Below are positions 18,101 through 27,228 of a stretch of DNA of 64,000 bases, piece after piece. The position numbers and the translations under genes are program-made. How positions within the stretch are numbered: the stretch's first letter is position 1; each line of letters opens with the position of its first letter. The DNA lies in NCBI RefSeq assembly GCF_003628145.1, contig NZ_RBZV01000013.1, forward strand, positions 1 through 64,000, read 5' to 3'. This DNA comes from Trinickia fusca. Lineage in GTDB: Bacteria > Pseudomonadota > Gammaproteobacteria > Burkholderiales > Burkholderiaceae. The notes beneath the pieces were generated by a model. The model did no database searches. It saw only the letters and a list, made by a program, of their open reading frames with translations, and was not told where the DNA came from.

Positions 18101-18738
18101 GGGTCGAGTCCCTGACCGCCTATCAGAACGTGCAATACGCGCAGCGCTATCAGACGCTCGTCGAGCAAGTGCGCGCTGCCGAACGCGCCCTCGATCGCGA
18201 TGCGGCGCAGGAGTCGCTCACGGAGGCCGTGGCGCGCAACCTGCACAAGCTGATGGCGTACAAGGACGAGTACGAAGTCGCCCGTCTGCAGACGGATCCG
18301 GCCTTCCTCGCCAAGCTGCAATCGCAGTTCGAAGGCGACTGGAAGCTGAACTTCCATCTCGCGCCGCCGCTGCTCGCGAAGAAGGACTCCAAGGGCCATC
18401 TCGTGAAGAAGCAGTACGGTCCGCAGATGCTGACGGCGTTCAAGCTGCTCGCGAAGCTGAAGTTCCTGCGCGGCACGGCACTCGATGTGTTCGGCAAGAC
18501 CGAGGAGCGTCGCACCGAGCGGGCGCTGATCAACGAGTACGAAGCGCTCGTGCATGAGCTGATCAAGGGGCTCAAGGCCGAGAACCTCGCGCTTGCGATC
18601 GAACTCGCGACGCTGCCCGACGGCATTCGCGGCTACGGCCACGTGAAGGAGAACAACCTCAAGGCCGTGCGCGTGAAGTGGAACGATCTGCTGGCGCGCT
18701 GGCGCACGCCGGGCGGTGCGACGCGGCATGCGGCCTGA
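15145..18738 (+). CDS. Indolepyruvate ferredoxin oxidoreductase, fused alpha-beta form
   Basis: 1197 residues, the fused aerobic-proteobacterial type. It oxidatively decarboxylates arylpyruvates (indole-, phenyl-, hydroxyphenylpyruvate) to aryl-acetyl-CoA. An N-terminal pyrimidine-binding domain (GYRGSPLGGLD) comes first. A thiamine-diphosphate-binding region follows (CSGCPHNTST, then NLGDGTYFHSG with ILYNDAVAMTGGQPVDG). A Cys-rich Fe-S section (CEGCGDCSVQSNC, then CNKDFSCLKGFCPSF) precedes the gamma-type domain with GVGGTGVVTIGALLGMAA, and a helical tail (DUF6537-like) ends the protein. Start at 15145 after GGAGGAG. The neighbourhood of paa and hppD fits an aromatic amino acid catabolic role. 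Confidence 0.93.
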   Translation: MNAPLDAGQRASLEAALSSVTLDDKYTLERGRAYMSGIQALVRLPMLQQERDKAAGLNTAGFVSGYRGSPLGGLDLSLWKAKKHLASHGVVFQPGINEDLAATAVWGSQQVNLYPDAKYDGVFSMWYGKGPGVDRSIDVIKHANSAGTAQHGGVLVLAGDDHACKSSTLAHQSEHVFKASGVPVLFPSNVQEYLDFGLHGWAMSRYSGLWVAMKCVTDVVESSASVDIDPHRTEIVLPTDFVLPEGGLNIRWPDPPLVQEARLLDYKWYAALAYVRANKLDRVEIDSPHARFGIMTAGKAYLDVRQALADLGLDDETCSRIGIRLYKVGCVWPLEAQGAHAFAQGLDEILVVEEKRQILEYAIKEELYNWPDGQRPRVFGKFDEKDGAGGEWSVPMGNWLLPAHYELSPALIAKAIATRLEKFDLPSDVRERIAARIAIIEAKEKALAKPRITAERKPWFCSGCPHNTSTNVPDGSRALAGIGCHYMTTWMDRNTSTFSQMGGEGVPWTGQAPFTNEKHVFANLGDGTYFHSGLLAIRAAIAAKVNITYKILYNDAVAMTGGQPVDGVLTVPQITHQLASEGAKKIVIVTDEPQKYAGTTLLAPGVTVHHRDQLDDIQRQLREIEGTTILIYDQTCATEKRRRRKKGEFPDPARRVVINDAVCEGCGDCSVQSNCLSVEPLETEFGTKRQINQSSCNKDFSCLKGFCPSFVTVEGGQLRKPKAVGAKAEADLPPIPEPQLPEITRPYGVLVTGVGGTGVVTIGALLGMAAHLEQKGVTVLDVTGLAQKGGAVMSHVQIGNAPTEIHATRIAMGEANLVIGCDAIVTASDECTSRMKFGQTRVVVNSSKTPTAEFIKNPNWTFPGSSTENDVRAAAGEHVDLIDANLFATALLGDAIYTNPFVLGYAWQRGWLPLSYRSLTRAIELNAVQVEKNLAAFEWGRRAAHDPASVRRAATPAAAQAGQDGAGAAVISLHTKKSVDALIAKRVESLTAYQNVQYAQRYQTLVEQVRAAERALDRDAAQESLTEAVARNLHKLMAYKDEYEVARLQTDPAFLAKLQSQFEGDWKLNFHLAPPLLAKKDSKGHLVKKQYGPQMLTAFKLLAKLKFLRGTALDVFGKTEERRTERALINEYEALVHELIKGLKAENLALAIELATLPDGIRGYGHVKENNLKAVRVKWNDLLARWRTPGGATRHAA

Positions 18739-18802
18739 GGCGTCAGGCTTGTAGCGTCGAAGGCGTAAAGGTCACCGTCCTAGGGCGGTGGCCGAGTTGA
18801 AA

Positions 18803-18836
18803 AAAAGGCGGCTGTCTGTGAGGACAGCCGCCTTTT
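18803..18836. terminator. Bidirectional terminator, repeat copy A
   Basis: AAAAGGCGGCTGTC (18803-18816) pairs with GACAGCCGCCTTTT (18823-18836) over a six-base loop, with A-run on one side and T-run on the other. It serves both the oxidoreductase gene and the convergent thioredoxin-like gene. Together with about 25 bases on its right it is nearly repeated at 23540-23596. Confidence 0.9.
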
Positions 18837-18868
18837 GCTTTATCGGGCCGATGCGCGGCCGTGCGCGT

Positions 18869-20467
18869 TCAAGCCTTGAGCGGCTGAATCAACCCCTTGC
18901 ACGTCGCCACCTGCGGATCGCCGGCCGGCAGCTTGGCGCACGTTTGCTCGAACTGCTTGGCCACTTCCTTCACCGTCGCTTCGTGCGCGCCGCCCTTGTT
19001 CCATTGCGCGAGCCGCGCGACGACCCTCGCCAGCGCGCCGCGATTGGAACCATAAAACGCGTTGGGCGTCTGGCCGACCTGGGTCAGCAGACTCGTCGCG
19101 ATGCCTTGCACGCGTGCCGTGTCGTCCGGCGACAATTCGATCACACCGCCGATATAGGCGGCCCCCCAACGCAGCCGGGTGGCCGGGCCGCTCGACGCGT
19201 CATAAGCCTGCTTGTACCAGGCAAGTGCCCCCGCCTTGTCGCCGCGCGCCTTCGCATTCAACGCGAGCCTCGACATCAGGTAGTAAGGTGCAGGCGACCG
19301 AGCCAGCGATGCCTTCACCAACGCATCGGATTCGTCGATAAGCCCTGCGTCGGTCAGCAAGTCCGCGGCTTCGCTGACCACCGACTGCCGCTCATACACG
19401 TTGGTCGTCGCCTTGTCGGCGGCGGCCGTCTGCCGGCGAACTTCATCGATGAGCGGCTTGGCAAGCGGCGCCCCCTTCGGTCCATCGAGCCGCGCCAGAT
19501 CCACGCGGCCTTGCACGGCCGAGAGTCGATCCGTCGTCGACAGCGAGGCGTCCGTGGCCAGGCGCGCGAGCGCGTCGGTCCACGTCTTGGCCAAACGAGC
19601 ACGCTCCGGCGAGCCTTGGCCGCCCAGGTAAGCGGTAACGTCAGCCGGATTCGCGACGAGTATGTCGAAGTTGTCGCGACTCAGCTTCGCATCCTGCAAC
19701 ACCTGATGAAGAGCGGCCAGCGCACTGGCCTTGTCGAGCGTCCCGCTTTGCTTGGGATCGTTCGAGGCCGCCGACTCGATCGCCTTCAGTTCAAGACGCA
19801 ACGCCTCGGCGCCGGCATGGTCGGCCTTCGCGTGAGCGGACAGCGTCTGCAACGTCGTAGCGATCCGGTCGCCTGGCACAGGCAGATCGCCGTCGGTGTC
19901 CCACGAGTAGTCGGCCAGCATGCGCCACTCATCGCGCTTGAGCTGCGCGTTGCCCTGCAGCGCTGCCGCCAATGTCTGCTTGAATGGATGTGCCGCGTTC
20001 AAGCCCAACGACAACGCCTGCATGTATCGGTCGATATCCACTTCACCCGGCAGCCGCGTGATTTCCGTGCCGTCGGGCGTGAACAGGATCATCGTCGGAT
20101 AGCCGCGCACCTTGAATCGTTCGCCGAGCTTCTGCGCGCTCTCGGTGTCGCCGTCCAGATAAACCGGCACAAAAAACGAGGAGCGATCCTTGAACGCCTG
20201 ACGGCTGAAGATCGTCGCTTTCACCTGGTTGCAGGGCGGACACCAGACGGCCCCCCAGTACAACAGCAACGGCTTATTGGATGCCTTCGCCAACGCGAAC
20301 GCGGCATCCACGTCCCCCTGCTGCCACGCGATGCCGGGCGGCAAGTGGACGCCCGATGCGGCGGGCGTAGCCGGTGTAGCGGATGTTCCGGGTGCTGCGG
20401 CGGCAAAACCGGCCGCCGATACGGTGAGCAGCGTCGCCAGTGCGAGCATGCGAGACCGAGTCTTCAT
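18869..20467 (-). CDS. Periplasmic thioredoxin-like protein with helical repeat C-terminus (paralogue 1)
   Basis: 532 residues. A signal peptide (about residues 1-25) is followed by a thioredoxin fold with active site WCPPCNQ (Cys76 and Cys79) and cis-Pro motif GYPTMILF. Some 350 residues of helical, TPR-like sequence follow (for example ALAWYKQAYDASSG). CxxC thioredoxins of this kind reduce or isomerise disulfides in the periplasm. The start was chosen at the ATG opening the signal peptide. It lies 70 bases downstream of the TonB receptor gene on the same strand, so probably in one operon. Closely similar to the gene at 50762-52321. Confidence 0.75.
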   Translation of the reverse strand: MKTRSRMLALATLLTVSAAGFAAAAPGTSATPATPAASGVHLPPGIAWQQGDVDAAFALAKASNKPLLLYWGAVWCPPCNQVKATIFSRQAFKDRSSFFVPVYLDGDTESAQKLGERFKVRGYPTMILFTPDGTEITRLPGEVDIDRYMQALSLGLNAAHPFKQTLAAALQGNAQLKRDEWRMLADYSWDTDGDLPVPGDRIATTLQTLSAHAKADHAGAEALRLELKAIESAASNDPKQSGTLDKASALAALHQVLQDAKLSRDNFDILVANPADVTAYLGGQGSPERARLAKTWTDALARLATDASLSTTDRLSAVQGRVDLARLDGPKGAPLAKPLIDEVRRQTAAADKATTNVYERQSVVSEAADLLTDAGLIDESDALVKASLARSPAPYYLMSRLALNAKARGDKAGALAWYKQAYDASSGPATRLRWGAAYIGGVIELSPDDTARVQGIATSLLTQVGQTPNAFYGSNRGALARVVARLAQWNKGGAHEATVKEVAKQFEQTCAKLPAGDPQVATCKGLIQPLKA

Positions 20468-20537
20468 TATGTTTTGCTCTCGAGAGGTCCATTTATGTCT
20501 GAGCCGATGCCGATCCGTCAACGTCGGCCGTGTCGCT

Positions 20538-23375
20538 TCAGCGGAAGCGGTAATCGAACTCCAGCCACCACGTGCGTCCATACGGCATGTAATAGCCGAC
20601 ATCGTAGTATGGCCAGCCACCCGAGTCGTCGTGCTTGATCGTGTTCATCAAGTTATTGACGATCAGCGTCAACGACGCGTTCTTCGTGAACTCATGCGAC
20701 ACGCTCAGGTTCGCCAGCGCGGTCGGCGAGAGATACGCCGTCTGTTCCGCGTTCGGCACCTTGCCGTAGCGCTCGACCTGAAGCGTCGAGGTCCATTTGG
20801 GAATCGACCAGGTCAGACTCACCGCCAGCTTGTCGGGGAACTCGGGATTGCCCGTGGGATTCTGCAACGAGTGCAGCAAATCCTGCGTGGGACCATTCGC
20901 GAATTGCTGATACTTGTGGCTCAGGACTTTCGTGTAATTCAGCGTCCAGAGGAACGTGCCGTATCCATGCGTGCGCCAACGCCACTTCCCGCCCAGGTCG
21001 AAGCCGCTCGTGCGCTCCATGGCCGCGTTGATCGGATTGACCAGAAGCACGTTGATCGCGCCGGGGTCCAGCACCGCGGTGAGGGGATTACGCACCACGC
21101 GGCGCAGCGCATCCTGGCAATCGGGCGAGTTGATGTTGAGCTGCCCCGTGCGGCATGCCGACTCCGTTCGCAGCAGATTGTCCGGGTCGATCACCGTCAC
21201 GAGATTGTCGATGCGGATGTTGTAGTAGTCCGCCGAAAAATCGAGATCCGGTGTCGGCGAGAAGACGAAACCGTAACCCCACGAGGTGCCTTTCTCGGGC
21301 TTCAGGGTATCGTTGCCGGATTGAATGTAGTTGGCGCCCGGCGAGACGTTTGCAAACTCGCAGTTGCCGATCGGCTCGCCGGCCTGATTGCATCGGTAAT
21401 AGTCCGTCGTGCTCGGATAGTAGCCTTTCGTCTGCCCCTGAAAGAGGTAGTTCATGTCCGGCGCGCGAAAGCTCGTGCCATAGTAGCCGCGCGCCAGAAA
21501 GGTATTCACCGGCCGGAATTCGAGCCCCGCGTTGTAGGTGAACTGCGCTTCGTTTTTCCCGCTGAACGCGTAATCGTCGTAGCGGCCCGCCAGCGTGGCA
21601 TTGAGCTGCCGGATGATCGGCACGTCGAATTCCAGCGCGGCGGCGTAGCGTTTGCGCGAACCACTCGCGTGTTCTGCATCGCTCGAGTTGTAGTACGCGC
21701 CTTGATTGATCAACGGATCAGGCGAATTGCTGAAGCCCTGGGTGCCGAATTCGAGCGTCCCTGCCGCCTTGAGCATGCCGGCCGGCAGCTTGAACAGATC
21801 GCCGTTGGCGCTGAGGGTCACATTCTGCGTCCACGAGTTGTCCTGGCTCGCCGATTCGCCATACATCGACGCGAACTGCCCCGGTGTGAGCGGCGTGGCG
21901 AAGCGGTCCGGGTTCGGTGCGTAGATCGGCGTTCCGCCCGCCGTGAGGCCGAGTTGCGGCCCGAGATAATACGTATCGATGCTCGAGAGCAGACGCGGCG
22001 TGGTCTGACGGCTCTGGTAGCCCGACGCGTTATAAGCCGCTTCGTAGTTCCAGCTGCTGTTGCCGATCGCCCCGCGCACGCCGACCGTGATATTGCCGAA
22101 CGCGTCGTTCCATTCCTTGTTCCACGTCGACGCGCCGCCAATCTCCTCCGGCGCAAAGCGCTTCATCCACTGCTCGTTGGCGCCGGTCGTCTGATCGAAG
22201 AAGAAACCCGTCGTCGCCTTCGCGGAGGTCCAGCTCGGCCCGCGTGTGTTGTTCTGCGTCTGATCCCATGCCGCCGAGACCGAACCGAACAGCGTCGTCT
22301 TGTCGTTCAGGCGATATTCGAGGCCGCCGTAGAGGTTCTCGCTCGTGTTGTTCGTTTGCACGGTCCAGAAGTCGGGCTGTGCCTTGCCGCTACCGCAGTA
22401 GGAGCCAGCCTGCTTATTGACGGTCGAAACCGTCCCGCCGAATGCGCCGATGCCGGTGAGGGCACCGCAGGCGCCGGGTGCACCGAGGTATTGCCCCGAG
22501 TCGAGATTTTGGCGCGACCAGATGGTGGTCGGCACCTCGCCCTCGAGCGTCGACGACGACATGAAGTCGCGCTGGCTGGCCCAAATCGGATTGGTCTTGC
22601 TGAGCTCGATGCCGAACACCGTGCTCAGGTTGCCGATCTCTTTGCCGCCCGAAATCTGCACACGGGCATTGGCGCCGCCGCCGCGTTCGGTCGTGCCGCC
22701 CTTCACATTGAACTCGAGGCCGTCGATGTGCTTCTTCATGATGATGTTGACGACACCCGCGATGGCGTCCGAGCCGTAAACGGCCGACCCTGGCCCATTC
22801 AGGATCTCGATCCGATCGATCATCTCGGAAGGAATATTCGCGAGATTGACGAAGTTGACGTTCCCATCGTATGGAACCGGATAATCGGCGACGCGGCGCC
22901 CATCGACCAATACCAGCGTATGGTTCGGTCCCAACCCTCGCAAGCTGATCGTATTCGCGGCCGGCGTAAAGGTATTGCCAAAATCGGCCCCTTGCGTAAA
23001 GCCGGTATTCTGAGTCTGCTGAGCGATGGCATCGAAGACGTTTCTGTACCCCTTCGCCTCGATGTCCTTGGCGGTAATGACGGTAACGCTCGTCGCCCCT
23101 TCTTTTTCCGAGCGGGGAATACGGGAGCCCGTCACAACGACTTTTTCGAGGCCGATCGTCCCATTGTGGGCGAGCTCTTTCTCTTTGACCGCACCCGCAG
23201 CACTGGCGGCGCTCGGTGCGCTCGCGACTTCAGCAGGGGGCGGATTGACCGAACTTGCCCCGGAAGGAATGGCCTGGGCACAGACGGAATTCGCAGTGAT
23301 CGACGACAAGCCAACTAGACTTAGCAGTACGAATGCTTTTCTTATCGAAGGGATGTATTCCATCTCGCGGCTCAT
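20538..23375 (-). CDS. TonB-dependent outer-membrane receptor
   Basis: 945 residues with signal peptide (cleavage near SVCAQA) and a TonB-box-like LEKVVVTGSRI near residue 75. A plug domain follows, with ISLRGLGPNHTLVLVDGRR and ILNGPGSAVYGSDAIAGVVN. The long beta-barrel ends in YRFR, with aromatic terminal residues. It resembles the Oar/vitamin-B12-like large receptors found in Burkholderia and Xanthomonas. Such proteins import siderophores, cobalamin or carbohydrate/peptide substrates using energy from TonB-ExbBD. No siderophore genes are adjacent. The partner gene is a periplasmic thioredoxin-like protein. Substrate unknown. Confidence 0.92.
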   Translation of the reverse strand: MSREMEYIPSIRKAFVLLSLVGLSSITANSVCAQAIPSGASSVNPPPAEVASAPSAASAAGAVKEKELAHNGTIGLEKVVVTGSRIPRSEKEGATSVTVITAKDIEAKGYRNVFDAIAQQTQNTGFTQGADFGNTFTPAANTISLRGLGPNHTLVLVDGRRVADYPVPYDGNVNFVNLANIPSEMIDRIEILNGPGSAVYGSDAIAGVVNIIMKKHIDGLEFNVKGGTTERGGGANARVQISGGKEIGNLSTVFGIELSKTNPIWASQRDFMSSSTLEGEVPTTIWSRQNLDSGQYLGAPGACGALTGIGAFGGTVSTVNKQAGSYCGSGKAQPDFWTVQTNNTSENLYGGLEYRLNDKTTLFGSVSAAWDQTQNNTRGPSWTSAKATTGFFFDQTTGANEQWMKRFAPEEIGGASTWNKEWNDAFGNITVGVRGAIGNSSWNYEAAYNASGYQSRQTTPRLLSSIDTYYLGPQLGLTAGGTPIYAPNPDRFATPLTPGQFASMYGESASQDNSWTQNVTLSANGDLFKLPAGMLKAAGTLEFGTQGFSNSPDPLINQGAYYNSSDAEHASGSRKRYAAALEFDVPIIRQLNATLAGRYDDYAFSGKNEAQFTYNAGLEFRPVNTFLARGYYGTSFRAPDMNYLFQGQTKGYYPSTTDYYRCNQAGEPIGNCEFANVSPGANYIQSGNDTLKPEKGTSWGYGFVFSPTPDLDFSADYYNIRIDNLVTVIDPDNLLRTESACRTGQLNINSPDCQDALRRVVRNPLTAVLDPGAINVLLVNPINAAMERTSGFDLGGKWRWRTHGYGTFLWTLNYTKVLSHKYQQFANGPTQDLLHSLQNPTGNPEFPDKLAVSLTWSIPKWTSTLQVERYGKVPNAEQTAYLSPTALANLSVSHEFTKNASLTLIVNNLMNTIKHDDSGGWPYYDVGYYMPYGRTWWLEFDYRFR

Positions 23376-23539
23376 TGTTTTTATTGAGCAGAGTTACCCC
23401 CTCTGCTTTTAATATGGGTCTGCATTTTTATGCAGAACTCATAATGTAAGAGCCGCAACGAAACAACGTCCAATGATAGTTACTCATATCAATGTGACGA
23501 TTTCTGAAGTTGCCACCAACGGTCGGCAGCCCAGATAAA

Positions 23540-23572
23540 AAAGGCGGCTGCCCTTTACGGACAGCCGCCTTT
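23540..23572. terminator. Terminator, repeat copy B (end of maeB)
   Basis: AAAGGCGGCTG (23540-23550) pairs with CAGCCGCCTTT (23562-23572). A-run precedes it on the plus strand, so it terminates the leftward maeB transcript. The stem arms match the terminator at 18803-18836 almost base for base, and both are followed by GCCGATGCGCGGC at 40-41 bases from the first stem G. Confidence 0.88.
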
Positions 23573-23618
23573 CGGTGGGTCGTGCCGATGCGCGGCACGC
23601 ATGGCTACGCGTGCACGA

Positions 23619-25886
23619 TCAGGCGCCCACGTTGGCCGCTGCGACGGCCGTCATGTTGATGATGCGTCGCACCGTAGCCGCCGGCGTGAGGATATGCACC
23701 GGCTTGGCCGCACCGAGCAGGAACGGCCCGACCGTCACCCCTTCGCCGCCGACCATCTTCAGCAGGTTGTAGGTGATGTTGGCCGCCTCGACGTTCGGCA
23801 TCAACAGCAGGTTCGCCTCACCCGTGAGCGTGGTGCCTGGGAAAGACTGCTTGCGGATTGCCTCCGACAACGCGGCATCGCCATGCATTTCACCGTCGAC
23901 TTCGAGCTCGGGGGCACGCTCGGCGATCAGCTTGCGTGCGGCGGCCATGCGTTGCGACGAGGACGTCGGCGCACTGCCGAAGTTCGAGTTCGACAGCAAG
24001 GCGATCTTCGGCACGATGCCGAAACGCTCGATTTCGCGCGCCGCGAGGATCGCCATTTCGGCGAGCTGCTCGGCGCTCGGCACCTCGTTGACATACGTGT
24101 CGCAGATGAAGAGGTTGCGACCCGGCAGCATCAGCAGGTTCATCGCGGCGAAGTGGTCGGCATCGTGCGCACGGCCCAGCACTTGATCGATGTACTTCAG
24201 ATGGCTGTGGTACGAGTCGATCATGCCGCAGATCAGGCCGTCGGCATCGCCCAGGTGCACGAGCATCGCACCGATCAGCGTGTTCGACTTGCGCATCGCG
24301 GCCTTGGCGACCTCGGGCGTCACGCCGTCGCGCGCACCGATCTCGTGATACGCCTGCCAGCACTGTTGGAAGCGCGGATCGTCCTCGGGGTTCACGATTT
24401 CGAAGTCGACACCGCACTTGAGCTTCGAGCCCATCTTCTTCAGACGCATTTCGACGACGGCCGGACGCCCGATGATGATCGGCTTGGCGATGCGCTCCGT
24501 CAGCACGAACTGCGCGGCGCGCAGCACGCGCTCGTCCTCGCCCTCGGCGAACACGATGCGCGCGGCCTTGCCCTTCGCCGCGGCGAACACCGGGCGCATG
24601 ACCATGCCCGTGCGATAGACCGTGGCGCCGAGCTGCTCGCGGTAGGCGTCCATGTCCTGGATCGGGCGCGTCGCCACGCCGGAGTCCATTGCCGCTTGCG
24701 CGACGGCCGGCGCGATCTTCATGATCAGACGCGGATCGAACGGCTTCGGAATCAGGTAGTCGGGACCGAATTCGAGCGAGTGACCTTCGTACGCCTTCGC
24801 CACTTCATCGCCCTGATCGGTTTCCTCGGCCAGCTCGGCGATCGCGCGCACGCAGGCGAGCTTCATCTCCTCGGTGATCGTCGTCGCGCCGACGTCGAGC
24901 GCGCCGCGGAAGATGAACGGGAAGCACAGGACGTTGTTGACCTGGTTTGGGTAATCGGAACGGCCCGTGGCGATGATCGCGTCGGGGCGTGCGGCCTTGG
25001 CGTCCTCGGGGCGGATCTCGGGCTCGGGGTTCGCGAGCGCGAGAATCAGCGGCTTGGTACCCATCTCCTTGACCATCTCGGGCTTGAGCACGCCCGCGCT
25101 CGAGCAGCCGAGGAACACGTCGGCGCCCTTGATCGCATCGCCGAGCGTGCGCGCGTCGGTCACGGCGGCGTAGCGCTGCTTCGACGGATCGAGATTGCCG
25201 CGGCCTTCATAGATGACACCCTTGGAGTCGGCGACGAGCACGTTTTGCTTCGACAGACCGAGCTTGACCAGCAAGTCGAGACACGCGATGGCCGCCGCGC
25301 CGGCGCCCGAGCACACGAGCTTGACGCTTGCCAGATCCTTGCCGACGACCTTCAGGCCGTTCAGGATCGCGGCCGAGGCGATGATCGCGGTGCCGTGCTG
25401 GTCGTCGTGGAAGACCGGAATCTTCATGCGCTCGCGCAGCTTCTGCTCGATGTAGAAGCACTCGGGCGCCTTGATGTCCTCGAGGTTGATCCCGCCGAGC
25501 GTCGGCTCGAGCATCGCGATGGCGTCGACGAGCTTGTCGGGATCCGATTCGGACAACTCAATATCGAAGACGTCGATGCCGGCGAACTTCTTGAACAGGC
25601 AGCCCTTGCCTTCCATCACGGGCTTGGCTGCGAGCGGGCCGATGTTGCCGAGACCGAGCACGGCCGTGCCGTTCGTGATGACGCCGACGAGGTTGCCGCG
25701 CGAGGTGTACTTCTGCGCGTCGAGCGGGTCGGCGTGGATCGCTTCGCACGCGGCGGCGACGCCAGGCGAGTACGCGAGCGAGAGATCGAGCTGGTTCGAC
25801 AGGGGCTTGGTCGGCGTGACCGAGATCTTGCCGGGCTTCGGATTCTGGTGATACGCGAGGGCGCTTTGCTTCAGTTGTTCGTCCAT
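23619..25886 (-). CDS. maeB: NADP-dependent malic enzyme with phosphotransacetylase-like domain
   Basis: 755 residues, the MaeB length. It converts malate to pyruvate and CO2 with NADP. The malic domain occupies about residues 1-420 ([61 protein letters not shown]). The C-terminal part (about 430-755) is a phosphate-acetyltransferase-like domain, which in MaeB is regulatory and binds acetyl-CoA rather than being catalytic. Single gene with its own terminator, and about 400 bases of upstream DNA. Confidence 0.95.
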   Translation of the reverse strand: MDEQLKQSALAYHQNPKPGKISVTPTKPLSNQLDLSLAYSPGVAAACEAIHADPLDAQKYTSRGNLVGVITNGTAVLGLGNIGPLAAKPVMEGKGCLFKKFAGIDVFDIELSESDPDKLVDAIAMLEPTLGGINLEDIKAPECFYIEQKLRERMKIPVFHDDQHGTAIIASAAILNGLKVVGKDLASVKLVCSGAGAAAIACLDLLVKLGLSKQNVLVADSKGVIYEGRGNLDPSKQRYAAVTDARTLGDAIKGADVFLGCSSAGVLKPEMVKEMGTKPLILALANPEPEIRPEDAKAARPDAIIATGRSDYPNQVNNVLCFPFIFRGALDVGATTITEEMKLACVRAIAELAEETDQGDEVAKAYEGHSLEFGPDYLIPKPFDPRLIMKIAPAVAQAAMDSGVATRPIQDMDAYREQLGATVYRTGMVMRPVFAAAKGKAARIVFAEGEDERVLRAAQFVLTERIAKPIIIGRPAVVEMRLKKMGSKLKCGVDFEIVNPEDDPRFQQCWQAYHEIGARDGVTPEVAKAAMRKSNTLIGAMLVHLGDADGLICGMIDSYHSHLKYIDQVLGRAHDADHFAAMNLLMLPGRNLFICDTYVNEVPSAEQLAEMAILAAREIERFGIVPKIALLSNSNFGSAPTSSSQRMAAARKLIAERAPELEVDGEMHGDAALSEAIRKQSFPGTTLTGEANLLLMPNVEAANITYNLLKMVGGEGVTVGPFLLGAAKPVHILTPAATVRRIINMTAVAAANVGA

Positions 25887-26295
25887 GATTGACCTGCGAG
25901 ACGTAATGAATTTGGGCCGGCACGCTCGCGCCGGGGCCGCTCCTGGCTAGTCAGATGTCAGATAAGTGTCGACTGCAGCAGCCTTTTTTCACGCCGTGTG
26001 GGCGCGCTGCGGCGTCTTCGCGGGTAGCGAGACGGCGCGTGAGCGTTTTGCGGGGGTGCTAGTGTACACCCCCTAATCTTTGTTGCCTTACACCAGCATA
26101 TCTGTGCTTGTCCGACCGGGCGCCGCTCCCGCGGGACAGCGCGCTATCGATCACCACTTGCTGGCCGGCTATCGCTTCTCTGCCCAGCCTACGTTAGTCC
26201 GAATTTCCGGGGGGAGTCCTCCGCGATATCAACCGCCATCACAGCATCACGGGACAGTTCTGCCGATCCACACCGCGTTATGGAGAACGACACTC
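25887..26295. other. Divergent intergenic region between maeB and a hypothetical gene
   Basis: About 410 bases. The maeB-proximal half has a G+T/T-rich tract (CAGCCTTTTTTCACGCC near 25980) and a GC-rich centre. Promoters for both neighbours must lie here but I cannot place boxes with confidence. The weak open frame running through it (from 26080) is in frame with the next gene but lacks a ribosome site. Confidence 0.35.
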
Positions 26296-27102
26296 GTGAT
26301 TGCTCTACATGAAGTCACCGTGGGACTTCGAATCAGCAGCTACCACATCGGCGCACATACCCCAAGCTTGCCCCGAGTTCAGACCGACTCGGGTCTTGAC
26401 GCAGCCGAAATCACTCCCCCATCCGCCACCACCGGCAACCGTGAGGTCACCATTTCGACGCTGGCGCAGAGATTGAGTGAAGCCACCTTGCGCGCGGACT
26501 CGCGAGACGCCAGCCTCGATCGCCAAGCGCTCGCGCGGAAGGCCCGCGCGCTCGCCAATCAAATCATGGGCACGCCCTGGCGTTCCAATCGGCCGGAACA
26601 CGACGCTGAGGCTCCGAAATCCGACGCTCCACAGTCCGCAGCCTCGGCGAAACAAGCCACAGCCTTTGCTCACGGTCTGGCCGAGAACCCGTTCAAAGGG
26701 ATGACGCGCCATCAACTCCTGATCATTGCCTACGACGAAGGTGGCGCATTTACCGTCAACGAACGACATGCCGCGTGGCAGGAAGCCTTCGACCAGGAAG
26801 AAACCTGGCGTAGACAGGCCATCGCACGATCCGGCCCTGAGTATGCAACGACCGGCAAACACACGCGCTTTTTCGTCGAGTGCATCGAGCACTACCAAGG
26901 CTTGCCGGCGATCGAACAGGCGCAGTACCCGGTCACCTACGTTTCAAGCTTGCGGCACGCCATCGCAACGGAACGGCCCACTCAACCGCAGGGAAGCCAG
27001 TTCGTGACGCTGCTAGAACTTTTGCTCCGCCACGGCCTGGCTCGAAATAGAAGGCTCGCGGCTCTTGCCATGCGGGCCACGCCGTCAACCGCATCATCGT
27101 AG
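26296..27102 (+). CDS. Hypothetical protein, probably cytoplasmic
   Basis: 268 residues using a GTG start at 26296, chosen because TATGGAGAACG sits at RBS distance; the open frame extends upstream to 26080 without an RBS. Residues about 55-95 read EVTISTLAQRLSEATLRADS and a helical continuation. The central part carries NPFKGMTRHQLLIIAYDEGG and FTVNERHAAWQEAFDQEE, which looks like a conserved block found in uncharacterised Burkholderia and Pseudomonas proteins. No signal peptide, membrane span or catalytic motif is visible. It stands alone between maeB and pyrE. Confidence 0.55.
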   Translation: MIALHEVTVGLRISSYHIGAHTPSLPRVQTDSGLDAAEITPPSATTGNREVTISTLAQRLSEATLRADSRDASLDRQALARKARALANQIMGTPWRSNRPEHDAEAPKSDAPQSAASAKQATAFAHGLAENPFKGMTRHQLLIIAYDEGGAFTVNERHAAWQEAFDQEETWRRQAIARSGPEYATTGKHTRFFVECIEHYQGLPAIEQAQYPVTYVSSLRHAIATERPTQPQGSQFVTLLELLLRHGLARNRRLAALAMRATPSTASS

Positions 27103-27228
27103 CCCCACGCTCAGTGACCGCCGGCCGGCCGGCCAACTCGGGTAAAATACTTCGTTACGCGTGCAGCCCCCGTGCCTGCACCACGGGCGCTCCCGCCCGC
27201 CTCCCGCTTATCACCGAAGGATTTGCCC

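Noticed and set aside
15373-18729. A 1118-codon open frame antisense to the indolepyruvate oxidoreductase
   Set aside because: Its translation is Arg/His-rich without any motif, the mirror of GC-rich codons; the plus-strand gene has full domain structure and an RBS.
20229-23318. A 1029-codon open frame antisense to the TonB receptor
   Set aside because: Basic low-complexity translation; the minus-strand receptor is complete with signal, plug and barrel.
23601-25892. A 763-codon open frame antisense to maeB
   Set aside because: Same GC-rich shadow effect; maeB is unmistakable.
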